DNA of 64,000 bases from Massilia sp. Bi118 (lineage in GTDB: Bacteria > Pseudomonadota > Gammaproteobacteria > Burkholderiales > Burkholderiaceae_D), in assembly GCF_918697865.1 (NCBI RefSeq), contig NZ_CAKKMV010000007.1, positions 1-64,000 of the forward strand, read 5' to 3'. Shown here in pieces: positions 33,861 to 41,395 of the stretch. The position numbers were made by a program, and so were the translations under genes. Each line of letters begins with the position of its first letter. The stretch's first letter is position 1. Below the pieces are notes generated by a model. The model was not told the origin of the DNA, did not search any database, and saw nothing but the letters and a program-made list of their open reading frames with translations.

Positions 33861-34562
33861 TCAAGCGGGGATGCCGAGCGAACGCGCAACCGCCGCTTCC
33901 GCGTGCAGGCCGGTCGTGTCGTACAGCGGCACCGGGCTGTCTTCCTGCCCGATGAGCAGCATGATCTCGGTGCAGCCGAGGATGATGGCTTCGGCGCCGC
34001 GCGCCACCAGGCCGGCAATGACCTCGCGGTAGGCCTGGCGCGAAGCCTCGTGGATCTGCCCCTGCACCAGTTCCGAATAGATGATGCGGTGGACCGTGGC
34101 GCGGTCTTGCGCCTCCGGCACCAGCACCTCGAGCCCGTGCTCGCGCGCCAGGCGGCCCCTGTAGAAATCCTGTTCCATCGTGAAGGCGGTGCCCAGCAGC
34201 CCGACGCGGCGCAGGCCGGCCGCCTTGATGCGTTCCGCGGTCGGATCGGCGATGTGCAGCAGGGGCAGGCTGGTCGCCGCCTGGACCTGGGGCGCGGCGA
34301 TGTGCATGGTGTTGGTGGCGATGACGAGGAAGTCGGCGCCGCCGCGTTCGAGGCGCTGCGCGGCGTCGACCATCAGGCTTGCCGCTTCATCCCAGCGATC
34401 AAGGCGCTGCAGAATTTCGATGTCGGCGAAGTCGAAGGACCACATCAGGCAGCGCGCCGAATGCAGGCCGCCGAGACGGGTGCGCACGCCTTCGTTGATC
34501 AGGCGGTAGTATTCGGCCGAGCTTTTCCAGCTCATGCCGCCGATCAGGCCGATGATTTGCAT
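33861..34562 (-). CDS. Aspartate/glutamate racemase family protein (YgeA-like)
   Basis: A 233-aa protein close to E. coli YgeA in length and layout: IGLIGGMSWKSSAEYYRLINEGV at the start, then LVIATNTMHIA, LLGTAFTMEQDFYRGRLAREHG and IILGCTEIMLL. YgeA racemises amino acids with two cysteines (83 and 197). Here the second is kept as Cys197 (GCTEI), but the first position is Ala82 (ATNTMH instead of CTNTMH). Two-base racemisation may therefore be impaired, unless the group uses another residue. The ATG at 34562 has AAGGAAG upstream; in-frame ATGs further upstream fall in the divergent hydrolase gene. Confidence 0.85.
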   Translation of the reverse strand: MQIIGLIGGMSWKSSAEYYRLINEGVRTRLGGLHSARCLMWSFDFADIEILQRLDRWDEAASLMVDAAQRLERGGADFLVIATNTMHIAAPQVQAATSLPLLHIADPTAERIKAAGLRRVGLLGTAFTMEQDFYRGRLAREHGLEVLVPEAQDRATVHRIIYSELVQGQIHEASRQAYREVIAGLVARGAEAIILGCTEIMLLIGQEDSPVPLYDTTGLHAEAAVARSLGIPA

Positions 34563-34650
34563 GGTGCGCTTCCTTACAAGGGATGGGCTCATGAGTATAG
34601 CGCGCGGCGCCGACTTGCATGCGCCGCCGATCCGGTGCAAAGTGGCGCCC

Positions 34651-35406
34651 ATGATTACCCAACGTATGGATTTCCAGGGACCGCACGGCAAGATCTCGGC
34701 CAAGCTCGATGCGCCCGACGGCACGCCGCGCGCCTATGGCCTGTTTGCCCACTGCTTCACCTGTAGCAAGGACGTGCTGGCCGCGACCCGCATCTCGCAG
34801 GGCCTGGCTGACCTCGGCGTGGCCATGCTGCGCTTCGACTTCGCGGGTCTCGGCAACAGCCAGGGCAAATTCGCCGACACGAATTTTTCGTCGAACGTGG
34901 AAGACCTGCTCGCCGCGGCCGACTTCCTGCGCCAGAAATTCGCCGCGCCCAAGCTGCTGATCGGCCATAGCCTGGGCGGCACCGCGGTGCTGGCAGCCGC
35001 CCACCGCATTCCCGAATCGACCGCCGTGGTGACGATCGCCTCGCCGAGCGACCCGCACTACGTGGTCGACAAGCTGCTGTCCGAGCACATCGACACCATC
35101 GAGCAGCTGGGCCAGGCGCGCGTGAAACTGGCCGGACGCGATTTCGACATCCGCCAGCACTTCGTCGAGGATGCGACCCAGCACCATCTTCACGAACGCA
35201 TCGCCAGCCTGGGACGCGCGCTGATGGTGATGCACGCGCCGCAGGACGGCACCGTCGACGTCGACAACGCCGGCCGCATCTTCGGCATCGCCCAGCATCC
35301 GAAGAGTTTCGTGTCGCTGGACGGGATCGACCATCTCGTCACCGGAAAGGAAGACGCGGCTTATGTGGCCAGCGTGATCGCGGCGTGGAGTGCGCGCTAT
35401 GTCTGA
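34651..35406 (+). CDS. Alpha/beta hydrolase (OsmC-partner type)
   Basis: A 251-aa hydrolase with nucleophile Ser107 in IGHSLGGTAVL, an acid in the HAPQDGTVDVDNA loop and His in LDGIDHLVT. The start (FQGPHGKISAKLDAPDGTPRAYGLFAHCFTCSKDVLAATRIS) is characteristic of hydrolases often fused to, or beside, an OsmC peroxidase domain; here that partner is absent. The role may be hydrolysis of oxidised or peroxide-derived esters, which is inference. The start at ATG 34651 has a weak ribosome site; ATG 34666 is an alternative. The stop overlaps the next gene's start by 8 nt. Confidence 0.85.
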   Translation: MITQRMDFQGPHGKISAKLDAPDGTPRAYGLFAHCFTCSKDVLAATRISQGLADLGVAMLRFDFAGLGNSQGKFADTNFSSNVEDLLAAADFLRQKFAAPKLLIGHSLGGTAVLAAAHRIPESTAVVTIASPSDPHYVVDKLLSEHIDTIEQLGQARVKLAGRDFDIRQHFVEDATQHHLHERIASLGRALMVMHAPQDGTVDVDNAGRIFGIAQHPKSFVSLDGIDHLVTGKEDAAYVASVIAAWSARYV

Positions 35407-36049
35407 ACTTCCGGATTTCGATCGCCGGCGCGACCGCTTCGACTTTTTCGACCGCATGGAAAGCCCGGCCGTCAACCTGTGCTTCCGCATGGACCTGCCG
35501 GACTTCCGGCCCTGGTGCAAGGAGCAGGGCCTGGCGCCTTTCCACGTGCTGCTGTGCGCCGTGCTGCGTTCCATCCTGCAGGTCGAGAACTTCCGCTACC
35601 GCGTGCATGAGGGGGAGGTGATCCGCATCGAGCGCCTGCACCCGTCCTTCACGGTGGTCAACCAGCACTTCGACCTGAATTTCGCCCAGTTCGACTGGTC
35701 GGACGACGTGCGCGAGTTCGTCGCCCGGGGACAGGCGGCGCGCGAAGAGGCGGGCAATATGCTGGCGCTGAACGAGCATTACCTGCGGATGTCGCCGCGC
35801 GACGCCAAGGACCAGGTCTTCGTCACCTGCATGCCCTGGCAGGACTTCACCTCGATCCAGCATCCGATGGCATCGCTGGCCACGCCGGACATCCCGTCCC
35901 TGGCCTGGGGCAAATTCCGCGAGAGTCCCGACGGCGGCCTGCAGCTGCCCTTCTCGGTGCAGGCCCACCACGGCTTCGTCGACGGCTACCACATCCATCT
36001 GCTGGCGCAGCAGATCGCCGCCGAGCTCGAAGCGATCATGCGCGCTTAG
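35399..36049 (+). CDS. Chloramphenicol acetyltransferase-fold acyltransferase
   Basis: A 216-aa protein matching the trimeric CAT family. The start DFDRRRDRFDFFDRMESPAVN resembles the CAT N-terminus, and the catalytic motif is AHHGFVDGYHI with His191 in the HHxxxDG signature (H190, H191, D195). Housekeeping CAT-like proteins are common in Proteobacteria and need not confer resistance; the acceptor is unknown. Coupled to the alpha/beta hydrolase by an 8-nt overlap. Its stop overlaps the convergent Gly/Cys-tailed gene by 4 nt. Confidence 0.85.
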   Translation: MSELPDFDRRRDRFDFFDRMESPAVNLCFRMDLPDFRPWCKEQGLAPFHVLLCAVLRSILQVENFRYRVHEGEVIRIERLHPSFTVVNQHFDLNFAQFDWSDDVREFVARGQAAREEAGNMLALNEHYLRMSPRDAKDQVFVTCMPWQDFTSIQHPMASLATPDIPSLAWGKFRESPDGGLQLPFSVQAHHGFVDGYHIHLLAQQIAAELEAIMRA

Positions 36050-36840
36050 TCGCCTCCGCCGCAGCCGCCGCCACAGGAGCTGCCGCAGCTGCTGCCGCCA
36101 CCGCCGCCGCCGTCGCCGCCGCCATCGGCGCAGCCGCTGTCACTAGCGAAGGCCAGCCCTCCGTCCGCGAACGAACCGCAGCTGCTGCCGGTGGCGGTGG
36201 TTTGCTGCAGTCGCATGTGGGCCAGCACCATGTCGGCATCGACCAGGCCGGCCGCGAGCAGGGCGGCGGTGAGCAGTTCGGGATGGGCTTGCGCCCGCTG
36301 CAGGCACAGGCCGCGCTGGTTCAGGCGCGCGTAGACGATCTCGTCGCCGCGGTTCCAGTAGCCGTGCCCACCCGGCATGCGCAGCCGCGCGTCCAGCCCG
36401 AACAGCTGCGGCAGGCGCGGTCCCAGCGGGGTGATCCCTTCCAGCCTGCGGCCTCCCATCAGCGTATTCGCCAGCGCGCCCGAGCCCAGGCCCGCGCGCT
36501 CCACGTGCGGGATCGTGCGCCCGAAGTGCCGGCGGCAGTAGCGTTCCAGGCCGATGGGGTCATGCCGCAGCCAGGCGTGCCAGACCGAATCCGCGGCTTC
36601 CGAGGGCAGGGCGCAGGGCGCTTCGCTGTGCGAGACGGCGTCGAAGAAGCGCAGCAGGCCGTCGGCCGCGCGGACGAAAAAAAAGGCATCCGTGCGGATG
36701 CCTGGGTATTCCTGCGGTGCGCTGTCCCGCCAGCTGCGCTCGAGGCCTTCCGGCAGCCCTTCGAGCGCAGTGCGGTAGAGCGATGCCCGCATGAAGCGGC
36801 GGGCGCGCGTTTCGTTGATGCTCCTGCTGATCCAGTTCAT
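36046..36840 (-). CDS. Glycine-rich-domain protein with Gly/Cys-rich tail
   Basis: A 264-aa protein. Residues about 80-115 (PSEAADSVWHAWLRHDPIGLERYCRRHFGRTIPHVE) follow the pattern of glycine-rich-domain (DUF1399-like) proteins, with VDxxWH followed by FCxxxFGxxIxH. A central globular part continues to about 210. The last 45 residues are a Gly/Ser/Cys/Asp tail with five cysteines (SSCGSSCGGGCGGG at the end). There is no signal peptide. The function is unknown; the tail could bind metal, form thioether or disulfide links, or simply be a flexible linker. Start ATG at 36840. Confidence 0.7.
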   Translation of the reverse strand: MNWISRSINETRARRFMRASLYRTALEGLPEGLERSWRDSAPQEYPGIRTDAFFFVRAADGLLRFFDAVSHSEAPCALPSEAADSVWHAWLRHDPIGLERYCRRHFGRTIPHVERAGLGSGALANTLMGGRRLEGITPLGPRLPQLFGLDARLRMPGGHGYWNRGDEIVYARLNQRGLCLQRAQAHPELLTAALLAAGLVDADMVLAHMRLQQTTATGSSCGSFADGGLAFASDSGCADGGGDGGGGGGSSCGSSCGGGCGGGD

Positions 36841-36930
36841 TGATGCCTCCCTGTCTTGTTATGGTTTTGTCGGCAGCATCAGCTTACGGCTTCCATATGA
36901 CAGTTTGATGACATGGGTCAGCGACGGGCG

Positions 36931-38856
36931 TCACTTCAATGCGGAGTAGATACTCTCCAGGCGATCCTTGGTGCCCGGGATGCGTTCCAGGCGCGGATAG
37001 CGCAGGCCGCCGTGGTAGTCGAGGGCGATCGTGCGCAGTACATTGCCCTTCTTGACCAGCAGCTGGATCGGTTCCTTCGAATCCTTGGCTTCCTTGATCG
37101 CCTTCTTCAGCACCTCCGGCTTGAAGACACGGTTGTTGACGGCGACGATGCTGGTGTTGGCGGCCAGGCCGGCACGGAAGCCCGGGCCGTCCCAGATCAG
37201 GTTGCGCACGTTGCCGTCCGAGGTCACCGTAAAGCCCACCGAGTAGCTCAGGTCGGCGCCCTTGAGGCGGTCGTCGTAGCTCTTGATGTAGTCGGTCGGG
37301 GTGTCGGTGTAGACCAGCTTCCAGCCGGCGCGCGCCAGGCCGTCCAGCGGCGCGCCCGGGCCGTGGCCGTCGACGCGCGTACGCAGGAAGGTGGCCCAGT
37401 CGTAGGGCAGGACCTTGTTCAGGGCCGCGACCACGTCTTCGAAGGTGTAGAAGGCGGGCAGGAAGCTGCCGTCGTTGATGCTGTAGAAAGCCTTCGCGAA
37501 ATCGTCCAGCGATTTCTTGTCGCCCGATTTTTCGCGGATCAGCGTATCGACGTCCAGCCAGATCAGCTGGCCTTCCGAATAATAGTCTTCGCTGCGCTGC
37601 CAGTTGGCCCAGCCGAGCGGGCGGCGCGCATTCAGGATCGGATCGTTGACCGTGTCCTGCATCGCACGCCAGCTGCGGCCGGCGATGCTGTCGTAGCGCG
37701 CGGCGGTGGCGGCCAGCGCATCGCGCGCGCCCTGCATCGACACCAGGGTCGAACGGGCGCCCAGCACGCTGCCCCAGTACTGGGTCTGGCCTTCGTAGAC
37801 CCACAGCAGTTCGTTCTGCAGCGGGGTGTTGAAGTTGGGGACGTTCTGGCCGGCCGGGCGGCGGAACTTGCCGTCCCAGGAGTGGGTGTACTCGTGCGGC
37901 AGCAGGTCGCGTCCGGATTCGCCCTTGGCCCACTCGGTAAAGTAGCCCGGCTTGACGCCGTTCTCGCTCGACTGGTGGTGCTCGCGGCCGATGCCGCCGA
38001 ATTCGTCGGACAGCGCGAACAGGAAGTCGTAGTGCTTGTAGTGGTGCGAGTTAAACAGTTTATACGCTTGCTGGACCAGCTTGCGGTGGGCTTCGATCTG
38101 CTCCGGCTTCGCTTCCAGGCTTTCCGGGGTGTCGGCGAAGACGTTCAGGCGCACCGGCACCCTGGCGCCCGGGTCGAGGTCGAACTGTTTGTAGTAGTGG
38201 CCGGCGAACAGCGGCGAGTCCATCAGGGTCTCGAGGTCGTGCGGCTTGAAGTGGACTTCGTCGCCCTGGCGGTTTTCCGTCTCCAGCGCGGTCGCGTACT
38301 GCCAGCCTTTCGGCAGCTTCAGGTTCGGCTGCACGGTGATGCCGCGCGCCACGTAGCCGGCCGGGTAGAGCGTGGTCGACACCCATTGCACGCCGAGGAT
38401 CTCGTCGGTCATGGTGATGCGGCCCTGCGAGCTGTCGAGCGGCGACAGGTACTGGTACTCGGCTTCGAGCATGGTTGCGCCTTCGGGCACGTTGACGTGG
38501 AAGGCGAACACCTGCACCGGGTCGCGGGTCCATTCGACCGGCTTGCCGTTGGCCGTGAACTTGAGGCCGGCCAGCTGGGTGATCGGGCCGTTCGGGCCGT
38601 GGTTGGCCGGCAGCCACTGCGGATACAGCAGGGTCAGCGGCCCTGGCTTGACCGGGATGCTCATGCGCATCTGGAAGATCTGCTGCGACAGGTTGGTCGC
38701 ATCGACGTTCAGGACGATGGTGCCGGGATAGGTCGGTTCGACAGGCGCGGGGACGTCGGCGCGGGCCGGCAGGGCCAGCGTGAGGGCCAGTGCGGCGGCA
38801 GTGGCGGAACGGGTGGCCAGGGTCTTGAAGCGACGATGCGGGTGATGTGCGGTCAT
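36931..38856 (-). CDS. M61-family aminopeptidase with PDZ domain
   Basis: A 641-aa exported zinc peptidase. The signal peptide ends near residue 33 (LALPARA). The catalytic domain has H321-E322-x-x-H325 (LLPHEYTHSWDGKFRRP) and the third zinc ligand E355 in LLWVYEGQTQYWG, as in glycyl aminopeptidases. The N-terminal about 230 residues are the beta-rich M61 domain. A C-terminal PDZ segment is at about 540-600 (YSVGFTVTSDGNVRNLIWDGPGFRAGL, LVAVNNRVF-like). It probably trims peptides in the periplasm. It stands alone, ending 90 bases from the Gly/Cys-tailed gene start. Confidence 0.93.
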   Translation of the reverse strand: MTAHHPHRRFKTLATRSATAAALALTLALPARADVPAPVEPTYPGTIVLNVDATNLSQQIFQMRMSIPVKPGPLTLLYPQWLPANHGPNGPITQLAGLKFTANGKPVEWTRDPVQVFAFHVNVPEGATMLEAEYQYLSPLDSSQGRITMTDEILGVQWVSTTLYPAGYVARGITVQPNLKLPKGWQYATALETENRQGDEVHFKPHDLETLMDSPLFAGHYYKQFDLDPGARVPVRLNVFADTPESLEAKPEQIEAHRKLVQQAYKLFNSHHYKHYDFLFALSDEFGGIGREHHQSSENGVKPGYFTEWAKGESGRDLLPHEYTHSWDGKFRRPAGQNVPNFNTPLQNELLWVYEGQTQYWGSVLGARSTLVSMQGARDALAATAARYDSIAGRSWRAMQDTVNDPILNARRPLGWANWQRSEDYYSEGQLIWLDVDTLIREKSGDKKSLDDFAKAFYSINDGSFLPAFYTFEDVVAALNKVLPYDWATFLRTRVDGHGPGAPLDGLARAGWKLVYTDTPTDYIKSYDDRLKGADLSYSVGFTVTSDGNVRNLIWDGPGFRAGLAANTSIVAVNNRVFKPEVLKKAIKEAKDSKEPIQLLVKKGNVLRTIALDYHGGLRYPRLERIPGTKDRLESIYSALK

Positions 38857-38992
38857 GGCGAAAGAGGCGGTCTAAGGTGAGTCAGAAATGCAACAAAAGG
38901 CGAGTGTAGCACCCACCGTGGATCGAAAATGCTCAACCACATCGATGCAAATAAAATTTGCAAAATCGATTGTAAAACGATATTTCGTATGC

Positions 38993-39018
38993 CTTGAAAA
39001 CGAATGGGGCGGGCATTA
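38993..39018 (+). promoter_or_regulatory. Candidate sigma-32 (heat-shock) promoter for hsp20
   Basis: CTTGAAA at 38993-38999 is an exact match to the RpoH -35. The -10 GGGCATTA at 39011-39018 keeps only the CAT core of the CCCCATNT consensus, with an 11-nt spacer. Placement 70 nt before the hsp20 start is right; the weak -10 keeps confidence moderate. Confidence 0.45.
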
Positions 39019-39029
39019 GATTGGTCCCA

Positions 39030-39088
39030 ACGGACGCTCACGATGAGGTCCGTCAACTTATCGCTTAACCTTAAAAGGATATTTCATC
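39030..39088 (+). promoter_or_regulatory. ROSE-like RNA thermometer in hsp20 leader
   Basis: Two hairpins precede the start codon. Hairpin 1: ACGGAC (39030-39035) pairs with GTCCGT (39048-39053). Hairpin 2: TATC-G-CTT (39059-39066) pairs with AAGGATA (39075-39081), leaving one bulged G (39063) and an 8-nt loop. The 3' arm contains the ribosome site AAGGA. A U-C-G-C-U strand opposite AGGA with a bulged G is the hallmark of ROSE elements, which open on heating and control small heat-shock genes. Structure is inferred by hand pairing. Confidence 0.7.
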
Positions 39089-39559
39089 ATGCGTACTTTT
39101 GACCTGACTCCCCTGTATCGTTCCGCCATCGGCTTCGACCGCCTGGTGAATATGCTCGAGCAGCGCGCCGAAGCAGCGCCGAGCTACCCGCCGTACAACG
39201 TCGAACTGGTCAGCGAAGACAAATACCGGATCGTGATGGCGCTCGCCGGCTTCAGCCGCAGCGAAATCGAGATCGTCGCCGAACGCGACACCCTGCACGT
39301 GACCGGCCGCAAGCAAAAGGACGATGTCCAGCGCCATTACCTGCACCGCGGTATCGCCCAGCGCGATTTCGAGCAGCGCTTCCAGCTGGCCAACCACGTG
39401 AAGGTCGTCAGCGCAGGCTTCGACAACGGCATCCTCACCATCGAACTGGTGCGCGAAGTGCCCGAAGCCCTGAAGCCGCGCAAGATCGCGATCGCCGATG
39501 CGAACGGCAACACCGATAATGTGCAAGTGCTGGAGCAGCCGCAACAGCAAGCTGCATAA
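39089..39559 (+). CDS. Small heat-shock protein, Hsp20/IbpA family
   Basis: A 156-aa alpha-crystallin-domain chaperone that holds unfolding proteins in large oligomers. The N-terminal MRTFDLTPLYRSAIGFDRLVN is typical of IbpA. The crystallin domain runs about residues 35-135 (YNVELVSEDKYRIVMALAGF, then LHVTGRK, YLHRGIAQRDFEQRFQLA and FDNGILTIELVREVPEALKPRKI). The C-terminal tail contains IAI as the I-x-I-type assembly motif. AAGGA ribosome site sits 9 nt before the ATG and is locked in a predicted thermometer hairpin. A single gene followed by a strong terminator. Confidence 0.95.
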   Translation: MRTFDLTPLYRSAIGFDRLVNMLEQRAEAAPSYPPYNVELVSEDKYRIVMALAGFSRSEIEIVAERDTLHVTGRKQKDDVQRHYLHRGIAQRDFEQRFQLANHVKVVSAGFDNGILTIELVREVPEALKPRKIAIADANGNTDNVQVLEQPQQQAA

Positions 39560-39570
39560 TTCGGTATCTG

Positions 39571-39624
39571 GGTGGGCACTTTGTGTCCACCAACAAAAAC
39601 GAGGCGCCGCGTGCGCCTCTTTTT
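39571..39624 (+). terminator. Double hairpin terminator after hsp20
   Basis: The first hairpin is GTGGGCAC-TTT-GTGTCCAC (39572-39590, one G-U pair). The second is GAGGCGC-CGCGT-GCGCCTC (39601-39619) followed by five T residues, a classic intrinsic terminator on the plus strand. Confidence 0.85.
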
Positions 39625-39654
39625 ACGTCTGTTGTCCGCGTGGGCTTAGGCCGT

Positions 39655-39693
39655 TTAAGCGCGTTCTAAGCTCGGCCTTAAGAGTGATTTAAG
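39655..39693 (+). promoter_or_regulatory. Four-copy TTAAG array before DegP-type gene
   Basis: TTAAG at 39655, CTAAG at 39666, TTAAG at 39678 and TTAAG at 39689 lie at 11-, 12- and 11-bp spacing. The same spacing recurs before the two-component genes (41287-41325). OmpR-family regulators of the QseB/PmrA type bind TTAA-containing direct repeats about one helical turn apart, so the adjacent response regulator is the obvious candidate. Confidence 0.7.
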
Positions 39694-39763
39694 GCTCTTG
39701 CGAGAAACTAGCTACTTCAAAAAAGCAGTCTTCAAAACCCCTTTCCCAATCTAGGAGTACGTA

Positions 39764-41290
39764 ATGGCTAACGAAGGTGCAGTCACCGCCATCACCGCAA
39801 AACGTCTCACCCTGGCGCTGTGCGCGGCCGGTGTCATTGGCGGAGCGGTTGGCGCGGTCGCAGTCAATCACAATAACGCCACCGCCGCCGCCGAAGCCGC
39901 TGCGCTGGCGGCGCAGCCCCCCGCACCGGTGGCAGCAGCGCCGGCCCCGGTGGCGGGCAATCCAGTCGGCACCAACCTGCCCGACTTCACCAAGATCGTC
40001 TCGCACAACGGCCCGGCCGTGGTGAACGTGCGCGTCGTCGGCAGCCACAAGGTGGCGCAGCGCCAGATGCCGCAGTTCGACGAGGACGATCCCTTCTTTG
40101 AATTCTTCCGGCGCTTCCAGCCGCAGCAGCCGCGCGGCGGCAATGGGGGCAACCGGGAACTCGTTTTCGGCGCTGGATCGGGCTTCATCGTGAGCCCGGA
40201 CGGCGTCATCCTGACGAACGCGCACGTGGTGCGCGACGCCGACGAAGTCACCGTCAAGCTGCAGGACCGCCGCGAATACCGCGCCAAGGTTCTGGGCAGC
40301 GACCCGAAGACCGACGTCGCCGTGCTGAAGATCGATGCGAAAAACCTGCCGGTGGTCCCGATCGGTAACACCCGCAACCTGCAAGTGGGCGAATGGGTGC
40401 TGGCGATCGGCTCGCCCTATGGCCTGGAAAGCAGCGTGACGGCCGGCGTGGTAAGCGCGAAAGGCCGCAACATCGACACCAACGGCGTGCAGTTCATCCA
40501 GACCGACGTCGCCGTCAACCCCGGCAACTCGGGTGGTCCGCTGTTCAACACCCGCGGCGAAGTGGTCGGCATCAACTCGCAGATCTACAGCCAGACCGGC
40601 GGCTACCAGGGCCTGTCGTTCGCGATCCCGATCGACGTCGCGGTGCGCATCAAGGACCAGATCGTCAGCACCGGCAAGGTGCAGCACGCCAAGCTGGGCA
40701 TCGGCCTGCAGGACGTCGGCCAGGATTTCGCCGATTCGTTCAAGCTGGACTCGCCGGACGGCGCGCTGGTCAGGAACGTCGAGCGTGGCAGTTCGGCCGA
40801 CAAGGCCGGCCTCAAGTCGGGCGACGTGATCCGCAAGGTCAACGGCCAGCCCATCATCTCCGGCGGCGACCTGAGCGCCATCGTCTCGGTGGCCAAGCCG
40901 GGCGACAAGATGACGCTGGATGTCTGGCGCGATGGCCATGCCGTCCAGTTGAACGCGACTCTGGCGAACGCCAACGACAAGCCGGCGGCGGGCGATCGCG
41001 ACAACCTGGCCAGCGCCGACAAGGGCGCCAAGCTGGGCCTGGCCCTGCGCGCGCTGGACCCGCTGGAGCGTCGCCAGTCCGGCATCATGTCCGGCCTGCT
41101 GGTCGAGGATGCGGGCGGCCCTGCCCAGGTGGCCGGCGTGCAGCCGGGCGACGTGCTGCTGTCGGTGAACGGCAAGCCGGTGACGTCCGTGGAGCAGGTG
41201 CGCGACGTGGTCGGCAAGTCCAGCAAGTCGGTTGCCTTGTTGATCCAGCGTGGGGATGAGAGAATCTTCATTCCTGTCCGGATAGGCTAA
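39764..41290 (+). CDS. Do/DegP-family periplasmic serine endoprotease
   Basis: A 508-aa envelope quality-control protease. A membrane anchor or uncleaved signal (residues about 15-35) precedes a Pro/Ala linker. The chymotrypsin-like domain has His154 (LTNAHVV), Asp184 (KTDVAVLKI) and Ser257 (GNSGGPLF). Two PDZ domains follow (about 300-395, about 420-505, the second with GGPAQVAGVQPGDVLLSVNGKPV). The linker DEDDPFFEFFRRF resembles the LA loop of Do proteases. A TTAAG array upstream matches the one before the next operon, tying it to the following two-component system, like MucD/DegP proteases under envelope-stress control. Confidence 0.93.
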   Translation: MANEGAVTAITAKRLTLALCAAGVIGGAVGAVAVNHNNATAAAEAAALAAQPPAPVAAAPAPVAGNPVGTNLPDFTKIVSHNGPAVVNVRVVGSHKVAQRQMPQFDEDDPFFEFFRRFQPQQPRGGNGGNRELVFGAGSGFIVSPDGVILTNAHVVRDADEVTVKLQDRREYRAKVLGSDPKTDVAVLKIDAKNLPVVPIGNTRNLQVGEWVLAIGSPYGLESSVTAGVVSAKGRNIDTNGVQFIQTDVAVNPGNSGGPLFNTRGEVVGINSQIYSQTGGYQGLSFAIPIDVAVRIKDQIVSTGKVQHAKLGIGLQDVGQDFADSFKLDSPDGALVRNVERGSSADKAGLKSGDVIRKVNGQPIISGGDLSAIVSVAKPGDKMTLDVWRDGHAVQLNATLANANDKPAAGDRDNLASADKGAKLGLALRALDPLERRQSGIMSGLLVEDAGGPAQVAGVQPGDVLLSVNGKPVTSVEQVRDVVGKSSKSVALLIQRGDERIFIPVRIG

Positions 41291-41325
41291 GGATTGCTTA
41301 AGGGTTTGTTTAAGGGGAGTTTAAG
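41287..41325 (+). promoter_or_regulatory. Four-copy TTAAG array before two-component operon
   Basis: CTAAG at 41287, TTAAG at 41298, 41310 and 41321: spacing 11, 12 and 11 bp, exactly as before the DegP-type gene. The first copy overlaps the protease stop codon. It suggests autoregulation of the response regulator. Confidence 0.7.
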
Positions 41326-41331
41326 CTCCCC
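41314..41331. terminator. Short stem-loop between protease and regulator genes
   Basis: GGGGAG-TTTAAG-CTCCCC forms a 6-bp hairpin containing the last TTAAG copy in its loop. Without a T tract it is a weak terminator at most; it may instead be part of the regulator's binding site. Confidence 0.35.
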
Positions 41332-41395
41332 TTAGTACACTGAAAGCTCGAAAGATTCTTCTATCCGCATGGTTTTCTGAGAATCGGGGGATTTG

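Noticed and set aside
34534-34650. N-terminal extension of the alpha/beta hydrolase to an ATG at 34534
   Set aside because: It would overlap the start of the divergent racemase gene and adds residues unlike the family; ATG 34651 starts just before the domain.
36913-38880. 655-codon plus-strand open frame opposite the M61 peptidase
   Set aside because: Antisense shadow of a peptidase with intact HEYTH motif.
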